The position numbers and the translations under genes were made by a program. DNA of 64,000 nt, from positions 71,686-135,685 of the forward strand of contig JAIORZ010000011.1 in the NCBI GenBank assembly GCA_021107855.1, read 5' to 3'. Below, in pieces: positions 55,801-61,699 of this stretch (positions are counted from its first letter, which is position 1; every line of letters begins with the position of its first letter). This DNA is from an archaeon. Lineage in GTDB: Archaea; Nanobdellota; Nanobdellia; Pacearchaeales; GW2011-AR1. Below the pieces are notes generated by a model. The model ran no database searches. It saw nothing but the letters and a program-made list of their open reading frames with translations, and was not told the origin of the DNA.

Positions 55801-57893
55801 GCACAGGGGATACTAATCTTAGTAGTTGTACGATAATTGCGACACCCGGATTGTTTAATCTTACAGATGATATCGATAATGCATCAGATACCTGCATGAT
55901 AATAAGGAGCAGTGATGTTGTGTTTGATTGTCTTGGGCATTATATTGATGGAGAGGATACAGGAGATGGTATATTCGTTGATGGAGAGTACGAATCCGAG
56001 TGGAGTAATATTACTATTGGGAATTGTGAGATTAGGGAATTTAGTAGGGGTATGTACGTAGAATATGCTCAGGATTCGAGATTCGAGAATATAACTATAT
56101 ATGATAATCCGTCCCAGGGTCTATCAACATCAAGTACAGTTAATGTAAACTATACTAATATTACAGCTAGCGGAGGTTCATATCCAGGATATTTCACCGC
56201 TGATTCGAATATTATAGTGAGAGAATCTGAGTTTTATAACGGGGGAGGTGCAGCTGTGGTCATCACTTCTGACGATTCAGAATTCAGAGATTCTACGTTT
56301 AAGAGTTGTTCAGGCACATGCTTAACTGGCAATATCTATCTAAATAGTGCAGATGGTAATTTGTTTTACAATATTACTGTATCGAATAGTACAGACAGAA
56401 ACTTTTATTGGTTTGCTTCAGATAATAATAATATGACCAAGTCATACATATCCGACGGGGCGGACGGTATTTATATGAGGGGCGGTTCCGTTGGTAATAA
56501 TTTTTATGAGAATAATTTTTCGGACCACAGCTCATATTCGATTGAGTTTAGGAATGAAGGTAGTAATGATAATAATAAATTCTACAATAATTACTTTTGG
56601 AATACCGGTAATAATTTTGTTTATGCTCCGATAGCTGGAAATGACAATGATTGGAATGTGAGCAAACAATCTGGTACAAACATAATGGATGGAATTTATA
56701 TTGCTGGTAACTTCTGGGACAATTCAACAGGTGGATATTCTACATTATGTACGGACAGCGAAGGTGACGGCTTGTGCGATGATTCCTATTTACTTGATAA
56801 CGACCAGACTGATTATTTGCCGTTGACTTATTATACTAATAGTCCTCCGAATAATGTAACGGTGAGTTTACTTTCAACGGATGGTTTGAATTTGACGACG
56901 AGTGATTTGAATTGTTCGGGGGTTATTAGTGATGAGGATGGAGATGATTTGAATGTTTCTGTGAGATGGTATAAGAATTCGATTTTGAATTTGTCGTTTA
57001 GTTATAATGATTCTTATACGAATGGGACGGAGTTTAGTGCGATTTTGGATTCTGGGAATACGACTAAGAATGAGGTTTGGAATTGTTCGATTCGTGTTTA
57101 TGATAGTCAAGTGTATAGTGGTTGGGGGAATTCTAGTGAATTGGAGGTTTTGAATAGTTTGCCGACGGTGATATTGGTTGCTCCGACTGACTGGAATGAT
57201 AGTACGAATCGGAGTTTGGAGTTTAATTGGAATGGGAGTGATGATGATGGGGATAGTTTGACTTTTGAAATTACTATTGGGGAATATAAATTTGAGGGGA
57301 GTGATGTTTGTAGCGATGATAGGTTGAATAGTAGTTTGAATGAGGAGAGCTATGTTCCTTCGAGTGATTTGTATTGTTTGCATGATAATGGGTTTTATTA
57401 TAATTGGTCGGTTAGGGCGCATGATGGGGTCGGATGGGGAGTGTCGTCGGATGTTTGGCATTTTAATGTGACGGCTGAAATTGACATAAATTTAGATATT
57501 GACGAGGTTAATTTTGGGTCGCTTTCGCCTGGGAATATTAATGATAGTAGTGATGATAATCCGAGTCCGTTTGTGATTGATAATAATGGGAATGTCGTGA
57601 CGAATATTAGTTTGAATTCTTCGGCGATTTGGAATACGGAGTCTGGTGATAGTTCGTATTATCAGTTTAAGGTGGATAATGTGACGGGGGAAGAGGGGGC
57701 GTTTGATTGGTTGCTTTCGATTGTGAGTTGGTTTGATGTTCCGATTACTGGTGAGGTTGTTGCTGTGGGTGAGTTGAATTATGCCGACGGGGATGATAGT
57801 GCTGAGGTTGATATTAGGTTGGAGGTTCCTGGTGATGAGAGTCCTGGGGCTAAAAATGGGGCGATTGTGTTTAAGGGGGTGTTGGCGGAATGA
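46827..57893 (+). CDS. Giant modular surface protein B (3688 residues)
   Basis: A signal peptide of about 26 residues is followed by a short exported domain (YNIDSLVVSSGG...GFYYATT). Modules by base: beta-helix 47.1-48.9 kb made of roughly 23-residue TNNTGTSxSxxGIYL repeats; Ig-like 48.9-49.2; 11 BspA repeats 49.6-50.4; Ig-like 50.6-50.9; beta-helix 50.9-52.1; Ig-like 52.15-52.5; 15 BspA repeats 52.9-54.0; Ig-like 54.2-54.8; two beta-helices 54.8-56.8, each with a CxDxDGxCD cap; Ig-like 56.8-57.5; the shared C-terminal domain. It lacks the LamG modules and N-terminal anchor of protein A. Sequons are very dense, so heavy N-glycosylation is likely. The stop overlaps the start of the partner gene by four bases. 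Confidence 0.92.
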   Translation: MKERGYFLLFVGFLLAGLLFVSGGISSTNYNIDSLVVSSGGDNVSSSGFSLKTIVGMISGALSSINFLNDIGFYYATTIAGGSGCTSCSGCNSEIAAAGSGDTVTLGADISGQDGNCIEFAGKDDVTFDCDGYAIGGDGDGSGVGVYFDFNSENDTLKNCINISGFYRGIHLYGSPNNTLINNTVANNSGHGIYVEGSYDNILINNTVTNNSGQEIRLDSSQRNNLTNNTAISDSSIGIYLSSSSNYNILISNTGTSNSNYGIYIYSSSNYNNLTNNIGISDSSYGIYVNSYSNYNNLTNNNGTSNSGRGITLGTSSNYNTLTNNTGTSDIDWGIYLYSSSNNNLTNNTGISNSNIGVILSTSSNNNILIGNNGTSDSNIGIYLSTSSNNTLTNNTGISNSSHGIYLSTSSDNNLTDNNGTSNSNSGIYLATSSSYNNLINNTGTSNASYGIYIRSSSNYNVLTNNTGISDLNHGIYLETVSNNVLFSNTGNCTGSVFAAKSGIRLNGANYNNLTNNIGDTVDNQGIYIIGSLNNTLTNNIGRADTSYGIYVHSSSGNNLTNNTGTSNSGEGIYLASSANDNILTNNTGTSDSDYGIYILSSSGNVLIDNVARSESYRGLGLSVSDYNSISGLNASVTSGGYGVYFNDAAYNNFSDSVFINASTDVYVESAASSVDNIFLNCSYDTESVAGAANSLIRQWWFGVYVNDSVGAAVNGANVSGFNSSEDLQFSVLTNSSGWIDKLGITEYVNIGGSVSSYSNYKINASEGAKTGELTGYNVSEVLNKLDNVITIEDLSAYFNSRWDTTETSTGSSNSTSIKLPLEDGGNYDFVVDWGDGNSTTVTTYDSVNATHDYLVEGTYNVSISGTIEGFRFNNGGDRQKIMDISQWGDLRVGNNNGYFYGCDNLVGTAEDVLNLSGTTDLSYMFCGASIFNSNLSTWNTSNVTNMNYMFASASAFNGNISNWDASSVTNMSYMFYGASVFNDDLSTWNTSSVTEMDYMFRGASAFNGNLSTWNTSSVTTMRTMFYFATAFNSDISTWDTSSVTTMREMFRGASAFNGNISNWDTSSVTTMNQMFVSASAFNGNLPNWNTSSVEDMYAMFYLATSFNGNLSNWETSSVEDMYAMFYSATAFNGNISNWDTSSVMTMYYMFGSATAFNGNISTWNTSSVTNMDYMFHSATSFNQNISSWDVSGVTTMSSMFYGVTLSLENYDSLLIGWESLPSLQNSVNFHGGNSQYCLGADARQGLNDSWDWVITDGGMNCTLPNITDIIVINESGVVDGDIVRGDNVTINVTLEDNYGIDKVWVKVWEGIVGASSVLYEGFLTLIGAIWTVTFGTNSSFNLGEVNYTVYVNNSEGEEVNESGNFTIIPVSCVNCSDCNSKIAAVGSGDTVTLGADISGQNDNCIEFAGKDDVTFDCDGHKIVGDWDSTGNGIYLSTDSDNNIIKNCVNISGFRRGIYFYFSDNGTLTNNTATNNSNIGFSFYYSDNGTLTNNTVNNSNTGIYFGYSPNSTLTNNTVISTSGYGISFVSSSDSTLINNTATSNTSSGIYFSTSSNIILTNNIITGNSASPGVGFTTSSNNTLIDNTVTSSGIGIQLATPSDSTLTNNTIDSSSYGIHFTSASNVTLTNNIVTSSSSYGILLQTASNMTLTNNTVTASSQAGMYLDGLSDSILTNNTATSNTNYGVYLISSSNNVLVDSTVKSESNHGFLIHASDYNSISGLNASTTSGGFGIYFQDAAYNNFTDCVFINASTDVYIDITAGSNDNIFLNCSYDTESVSGAANSLIRQWWFGVYVNDSVGAAVNGANVSGFNSSEDLQFSVLTNSSGWIDKLGITEYVNIGGSVSSYSNYKINASEGAKTGELTGYNVSEVLNKLDNVITIEDLSAYFNSRWDTTKVGVSNSTTIKLPLENGGNYDFVVDWGDGSDDTITAYDQAEVTHNYGVEGTYNVSISGTIEGFRFNNGGDRLKILDITQWGDLRIGNNSRYFYGCSNLDVSATDALDLNGTTDLSYMFYSATSFNGNLSNWNTSKVTDMSYMFYYTLAFNNDISGWDTSSVTTMNHMFYIAAAFNGDLSNWNTSKVTDMSYAFTSATSFNGNLSNWDTSSVTTMNSMLRDAPGFSGDISGWNTSKVTDMSRMFYCDPSSYFNSDISAWDTSSVTDMSYMFYKADRFNRNLSNWDTSSVTTMTGMFNSALVFNGDLSNWSTSNVTTMYAMFYDAADFNRNLSNWDTSSVEDMYGVFYGASDFNGDVSNWNTSNVTSMNRMFGQTTVFNGNLSNWDTSNVVDMRWMFYLATSFNSSISNWNTSNVAYMSYMFSSAVAFSSDLSNWNTSNVTNMDSMFSSATVFNGNISNWDVSNVESMYQMFHSAIAFDQDIGDWNVSKVTAMTNMFNSVALSTENYDSLLIGWNNLSLLQNDTVFSGGDSYYCLGGDARQGLNDSWDWTVTDGGYNCTLPNITDVIVINESGVVDGTIIRGDNVTINVTLEDEYGIDKVWIKVWEGVVGASSVLYEGFLTLVGAFWTVTFGTNSSFNLGEVNYTIYVNNSEGEEVNESGNFTIENFAPVINSSRIYSVSNTTTHDLLGYCNGSDPEGENFTYYYKWYKNDVVNTTGDVINDSDSEVNVDNISSSLLGIGDNWTLSCLVGDGSENSSWLNSSEVHIHQGCAVFNEPGVYALTKNLSSSGTCFEINVSNVTLDCQDYAIAGNSTGSAVWMHGVYGNNLFNVTVSNCLMENFSYGLRVDYTNDSLGEFIDVSSMDYPIYLYAGGDNRIVNVSLNASSYGIQIGSSRSNNITNMTCYGASATYGVYLNGADLNRFNGIIMIDSSRGLFIFGNSGQNIFENFIISDATVYGIKVDATGSTQNIFRNGTILRAEWGIAIDYLANENEFYNINISDSTGYGVYFEHPSSGDNIFYNNYFENDFNFRMVSGSDHYWNTSNTTGPNIVGGANIGGNYWTVPGGLGYSDVCDDDDSDGFCDNPYVMEQGETDYLPLAGTGDTNLSSCTIIATPGLFNLTDDIDNASDTCMIIRSSDVVFDCLGHYIDGEDTGDGIFVDGEYESEWSNITIGNCEIREFSRGMYVEYAQDSRFENITIYDNPSQGLSTSSTVNVNYTNITASGGSYPGYFTADSNIIVRESEFYNGGGAAVVITSDDSEFRDSTFKSCSGTCLTGNIYLNSADGNLFYNITVSNSTDRNFYWFASDNNNMTKSYISDGADGIYMRGGSVGNNFYENNFSDHSSYSIEFRNEGSNDNNKFYNNYFWNTGNNFVYAPIAGNDNDWNVSKQSGTNIMDGIYIAGNFWDNSTGGYSTLCTDSEGDGLCDDSYLLDNDQTDYLPLTYYTNSPPNNVTVSLLSTDGLNLTTSDLNCSGVISDEDGDDLNVSVRWYKNSILNLSFSYNDSYTNGTEFSAILDSGNTTKNEVWNCSIRVYDSQVYSGWGNSSELEVLNSLPTVILVAPTDWNDSTNRSLEFNWNGSDDDGDSLTFEITIGEYKFEGSDVCSDDRLNSSLNEESYVPSSDLYCLHDNGFYYNWSVRAHDGVGWGVSSDVWHFNVTAEIDINLDIDEVNFGSLSPGNINDSSDDNPSPFVIDNNGNVVTNISLNSSAIWNTESGDSSYYQFKVDNVTGEEGAFDWLLSIVSWFDVPITGEVVAVGELNYADGDDSAEVDIRLEVPGDESPGAKNGAIVFKGVLAE
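48897..49243 (+). repeat. 347-bp block duplicated at 52164-52510
   Basis: The sequence encoding GAANSLIRQWWFGVYVNDSV through the start of the next BspA module (AYFNSRWDTT) appears identical, base for base, to 52164-52510, at a constant offset of 3267. The modules on both sides differ. Recent duplication or gene conversion is the simplest explanation. Confidence 0.9.
49599..50423 (+). repeat. 11 tandem 75-bp units (BspA/DUF285-type), giant protein B, first array
   Basis: Eleven 25-residue units of exactly 75 bases each, starting at the ATG at 49599 and ending before MFYGVTLSLENYDS. Several neighbouring units are close copies at the DNA level, so the number may change by unequal recombination. 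Confidence 0.93.
52164..52510 (+). repeat. Second copy of the 347-bp block from 48897-49243
   Basis: This is the Ig-like linker between the second beta-helix and the second BspA array of giant protein B, apparently identical to the linker before the first array. Confidence 0.9.
52860..53990 (+). repeat. 15 tandem units (BspA/DUF285-type), giant protein B, second array
   Basis: Fourteen units of 75 bases plus one of 81 bases (the unit MFYCDPSSYFNSD, two residues longer and carrying a cysteine). The sum reaches 53990 exactly. This is the only length variant seen in the four arrays. Confidence 0.92.
57472..57893 (+). other. Conserved C-terminal domain of giant protein B
   Basis: This runs from TAEIDINLDI through VNFGSLSPG, NNGNVVTNISLNSS, DWLLSIVSWFDVPITGEVV to GVLAE. 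It aligns without large gaps with the end of giant protein A, while the modules before it differ. The following ATGATGAGAAAG start of the partner gene overlaps its last codons. Confidence 0.75.
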
Positions 57894-59080
57894 TGAGAAA
57901 GTTTCTTATTTTGTTGGTTGGGGTTTTTATGATGAGTGGGGTTTTAGGGTTTGGGATTAGTCCGGCTCGGACTACTTTAGATTTTAAGGCTGGGATGGAG
58001 AGAGATGTTTCGTTTGATGTTATTAATTCGGAAGGGGAGGATATTTCGTTTGTGTTTTTGGCGCAGGGAGATTTGGCTGAGTATATTTTTTCGGATGTTA
58101 GTAGTGGGTCGATTTTGGCGTCGGAGAAGAGTAAGAGTTTCAGTTATAGTTTGAAGTTGCCGGAGCTTTTGGAACCTGGGCTTCATAAGGGGGAGGTTGT
58201 TGTTATGCAGTTGCCAGATGAAGGGAGTGGTCAGGGGTCACAGGTGTTGGCGACGCTGGCTGTTGCGACGCAGATTTATCTTTATGTTCCGTATCCCGGG
58301 AAGTATGCGAATGCGAAGTTGTATGTTTATAGTGCGAATGTTGGCGAGGTGGTGAAGTTTGTTATTCCGGTTAGTAGTGCTGGTGAGTTTGATTTGACTT
58401 CGGTTAGGGCGAATGTTGATGTTTATGATAAGGCGGGAGAGGTTGTGGATAGTTTTAATGTTGGTCCGATTGCTATTCCGAGTGGACAGCAGAGGGAGTT
58501 GGTTTATGATTGGGATGCGGATGTTCCTATCGGGGATTATGTCGCGAAGTCGACGGTTGTTTATGGCGATGGGACGGTTTCGCTGGAAGAGAAGTTTAGT
58601 GTGGGGAGTGAGAAATTGGTTTTGCAGGAAATTTGGGTTGATGATTTTAGTTTGGGCGAGATTGCGAAGTTGGAGATGTTGGTTGAGAATAAGTGGAGTG
58701 AGAAGATTGCTGATGTTCTTATTAAGACTAAGATTTCGAACGAGAGGGGAGGAGTTGTTTCTGAGTTTAAGTCGTCGGATTATGATGTTGGTGGGTTTTC
58801 GAAAGAGGTTTTTGTTTCGTATTGGGATACGGCGGGGGTTATTGAGGGGGATTATGATGCGGAGGTTTCGATTAAATATGGAGATAAGGAGAGCAGGGAG
58901 AATTTGAAGTTTGAGGTTAGTGAGAATGAGTTGGTTGTTATTGGTTTGGGTTATGTGATTTCGGCTGATGACGGGGTTGGTCCTGATGCGATTGTTGTTG
59001 TGTTGATGAGTGCTGTTGTGTTGCTGATTTTGTTGAATTTGTTGTGGTTTTTGTTGTTGAGGAAGAGGTTGGGGAAGTAG
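57890..59080 (+). CDS. C-terminally anchored Ig-like partner protein (copy 2)
   Basis: This 396-residue paralogue of the gene at 45279 has the same order: signal peptide (MMRKFLILLVGVFMMSGVLG), FGISPARTTLDF, Ig-like domains with YVPYPGKYANAKLYVYSANVGE and SLGEIAKLEMLVENKW, a C-terminal membrane helix and basic tail RKRLGK. It overlaps the giant-B gene by four bases, so the two proteins should be made in a coupled way. This immediate pairing suggests that it holds or escorts giant protein B at the cell surface through its C-terminal domain. That function is inferred from the arrangement and from analogy with WxL-binding DUF916 proteins. Confidence 0.82.
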   Translation: MMRKFLILLVGVFMMSGVLGFGISPARTTLDFKAGMERDVSFDVINSEGEDISFVFLAQGDLAEYIFSDVSSGSILASEKSKSFSYSLKLPELLEPGLHKGEVVVMQLPDEGSGQGSQVLATLAVATQIYLYVPYPGKYANAKLYVYSANVGEVVKFVIPVSSAGEFDLTSVRANVDVYDKAGEVVDSFNVGPIAIPSGQQRELVYDWDADVPIGDYVAKSTVVYGDGTVSLEEKFSVGSEKLVLQEIWVDDFSLGEIAKLEMLVENKWSEKIADVLIKTKISNERGGVVSEFKSSDYDVGGFSKEVFVSYWDTAGVIEGDYDAEVSIKYGDKESRENLKFEVSENELVVIGLGYVISADDGVGPDAIVVVLMSAVVLLILLNLLWFLLLRKRLGK

Positions 59081-59135
59081 TGGTAAAATATTTAACTAGC
59101 TGAGTATTATGATTTGAGATGGGAAAGGTGGTATT

Positions 59136-61607
59136 ATGACGAATGTAAATAGTAAAAAGTCATGTGTTACGATAATTCTTTTTTTCTCATTTTTTAGTTT
59201 GTCTTTTGTAGCGGGGGATTGCAGTCTGATTTTTTACGAGTCGTTTGAGAGCGAGGTGGGAGTAACAGAAAACACTGGCTTATATTCGGATACAGAGATT
59301 GTTCAGCAGGGTAAGAATGATAAAGGCATTTTAATTGATGGGGAGGATACTCTTTCTTATTCTAGAGATAATAATCTTGATCTTGAAAAAGGTAGTATTG
59401 AGATGTGGGTAAAGCCAGAGTGGGATGGCAATGATAATGAGAGGCATTTCTTTTTTCACTATTGGGTTAGTGACGAAGCGATGTTGGCTCTGCTCAAGGG
59501 AGAAAGCGACAATGAACTTGCATTTTACATGTATCATAACAAAGCAGGTGACCCAGACGATGCTATTGAGTACGTTATTGATGACTGGAATGCAGGAGAG
59601 TGGCACCATGTTGCTGCTACCTGGAGAACGGATACTAGCAACTCAGATTTTTTGAAGCTTTATATTGATAAAGAATTGGTTGCAGAACTGACTGGTCAGG
59701 ATTTTCCTTCACTGAATTCCTCATCTGAATTGTTTAAGATTGGCCATGAAGATTATGGTTGGACACAGCAGGCTAGAGCTGATTCTGTAATTGATGAATT
59801 GAGGATTTTTGATTATGTGATTGATTATGAACAGGCGCAGCCTGGGTTTGATGATAGTTTTGATGGATATCCTTTTGGAGCAGTCCCAGCATCTATTATA
59901 TCTGAGATGAGCTTATTGGATTTTAGTCTTGCTGAGGAGGTAGGAATCAAGAGAACGAAAGGAGATTTATCTTGGGGCGATATTGAAAAGACAAAAGGTG
60001 TATACTCCTGGGATGATGATACTAGTGGTATACATGGTGGGCTTTTTGACACTAATATATTAAATGCCCAGTCAAAAAACATAATAATGGACCATTTGAC
60101 TATTGGGGCTAGGAAGCCGTATTATCTTGACTGCAAAGACCCTTTATGTCCATCAGAGGAATCTCCGACGGCTGAAGTTGGATGTCTTTATGAGGATAAA
60201 AATAAAAATGATTTTAAGAGATTTGTCTATAATGCAGTTGAACGATATGATGGTGATGGTATCTGCGATATGCCTGGTTTGCAGGAGGGGATAAGATACT
60301 GGAGATTTGGCACAGAAATGGGGGAACGCACTTGGTGTGGTACCGGCGAGGAATTCCTTGTTGTTTATGAGGATATCTATGATGCTGTTAAATCTGCTGA
60401 TACCAATGCGAAACTGATTTTTGGGGGGCTACATGGTGGTATTTTTGGCTGTGTTGTTGATCATGAGTGCAGTGATTGGATTCGTGATAATGCTTGGTAC
60501 GGTGTTGAGTTGTTTGATTACATCTACTCTAACATCGACAGTGAGCACGTTGACGCCTTTGGCACACATCCCTATGACAAATGGTATCAGAATCCAGGAA
60601 AAATCGATGCCATGAATAATTACCTTGCAGGCAAAGGTCTTGATAATAAACAGCTTTGGGTAATAGAAGAAGGTGAAATTCTGGAGCATGAGGTAATAAA
60701 TGCAAAATCAGACCAAAGACAGGCAGAAGAGGTCATAAAGAGATTTGTAATTTCTATGTCAAGAGGGATAGAGCACATATATTGGTTTGATCTTTACTGG
60801 TACCATGGATGTCTTAATGTGGATTGTTCTTGTGCCTTAGGAGAACCAGTTGGAGGTTGCGAGCCTGCTCCTTGTTGTTATGGTCAAGATGATAGCGGTA
60901 AATATGTTAACTGTCCGATGCTGGAACAATGTGAGGAATGCGCCTTTGCAGGCTATCATTGTTACGGTCCGTATAACGATCCGTGCGGAGAAACTTGTAT
61001 TGGAACTAAAAACAGTAACCATGAGAATATGGCATTATTGGAATATGATGAGTTTGAATCACCTCCTGAAACAAATAAGTATAAGAAAAGACCGGGGTTC
61101 TACACTTACAAACTTATGACAGAAAAACTTGGTGGCTATGATTCTGTTGAGGTAATTTCTGAAAATCTTGCTACTTATTACGGGTATAAATTTTTAGTTG
61201 ACGGCAAGCCTGTCTGGGCTTTGTGGACTAATGGTCCAACTTATGAATTGAGCTTGGATACGGGGACTGATGTCTTGGTTAGCCACATTATTACCGAAAG
61301 GGGTTCGACTGAACCAACAGAGCAAATAATACCTAATTCTGCCGGAAGTGTTTTATTGTCATTAAATGAAACTCCAATCTTCGTTGAAGAAATATTGCTA
61401 GTCTGTGGTGATGATATGTGTGAAGGGGGCGAAACTTGTGATAGTTGTTCGATTGATTGTCAGCAGGTTCATGTGTCGGATGATAGTCCGTGCAATGGAG
61501 AGGTGTCTTTAGCTGAACTTGTTTCGCATATTGATAGATGGGAAACGGGTTCTGTTGGGATGGATGATTTGATGGATGCTATTGGGATATGGAAGGCAGA
61601 GCGCTGA
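59136..61607 (+). CDS. Secreted LamG/glycosidase-like protein with dockerin-like tail
   Basis: This 823-residue protein has a signal peptide (about 1-27) and a LamG/concanavalin-like domain (about 30-220; IEMWVKPEW, EWHHVAATWR, DELRIFDYV). Residues about 235-560 resemble a TIM-barrel glycoside hydrolase of clan A (GH39/GH5-like): RYWRFGTEMGE with candidate acid/base E394, DAFGTHPYDKWY, and LWVIEEGE with candidate nucleophile at E511-E514. A Cys-rich insertion (CSCALGEPVGGCEPAPCC) follows the barrel core. The end carries C-x3-C-x4-C-x2-C, then a half-dockerin (NGEVSLAELVSHIDRWETG...IGIWK). It may trim glycans on its own coat or on a partner cell. GGTGG lies seven bases before the ATG, so unlike its neighbours it probably has a short leader. 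Confidence 0.8.
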   Translation: MTNVNSKKSCVTIILFFSFFSLSFVAGDCSLIFYESFESEVGVTENTGLYSDTEIVQQGKNDKGILIDGEDTLSYSRDNNLDLEKGSIEMWVKPEWDGNDNERHFFFHYWVSDEAMLALLKGESDNELAFYMYHNKAGDPDDAIEYVIDDWNAGEWHHVAATWRTDTSNSDFLKLYIDKELVAELTGQDFPSLNSSSELFKIGHEDYGWTQQARADSVIDELRIFDYVIDYEQAQPGFDDSFDGYPFGAVPASIISEMSLLDFSLAEEVGIKRTKGDLSWGDIEKTKGVYSWDDDTSGIHGGLFDTNILNAQSKNIIMDHLTIGARKPYYLDCKDPLCPSEESPTAEVGCLYEDKNKNDFKRFVYNAVERYDGDGICDMPGLQEGIRYWRFGTEMGERTWCGTGEEFLVVYEDIYDAVKSADTNAKLIFGGLHGGIFGCVVDHECSDWIRDNAWYGVELFDYIYSNIDSEHVDAFGTHPYDKWYQNPGKIDAMNNYLAGKGLDNKQLWVIEEGEILEHEVINAKSDQRQAEEVIKRFVISMSRGIEHIYWFDLYWYHGCLNVDCSCALGEPVGGCEPAPCCYGQDDSGKYVNCPMLEQCEECAFAGYHCYGPYNDPCGETCIGTKNSNHENMALLEYDEFESPPETNKYKKRPGFYTYKLMTEKLGGYDSVEVISENLATYYGYKFLVDGKPVWALWTNGPTYELSLDTGTDVLVSHIITERGSTEPTEQIIPNSAGSVLLSLNETPIFVEEILLVCGDDMCEGGETCDSCSIDCQQVHVSDDSPCNGEVSLAELVSHIDRWETGSVGMDDLMDAIGIWKAER

Positions 61608-61668
61608 ATTTTTTTGATGGAAATTATTTTATAGAAGAGTGAATGTTGAATGGCGACTAAATAGAAGA

Positions 61669-61678
61669 TTATATAAAT
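61669..61678 (+). promoter_or_regulatory. TATA box for TSP1-like membrane protein gene
   Basis: TTATATAAAT is centred about 26 bases before the ATG at 61700, predicting a leaderless message. Confidence 0.6.
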
Positions 61679-61699
61679 TATAATTATGATTTATATAAG

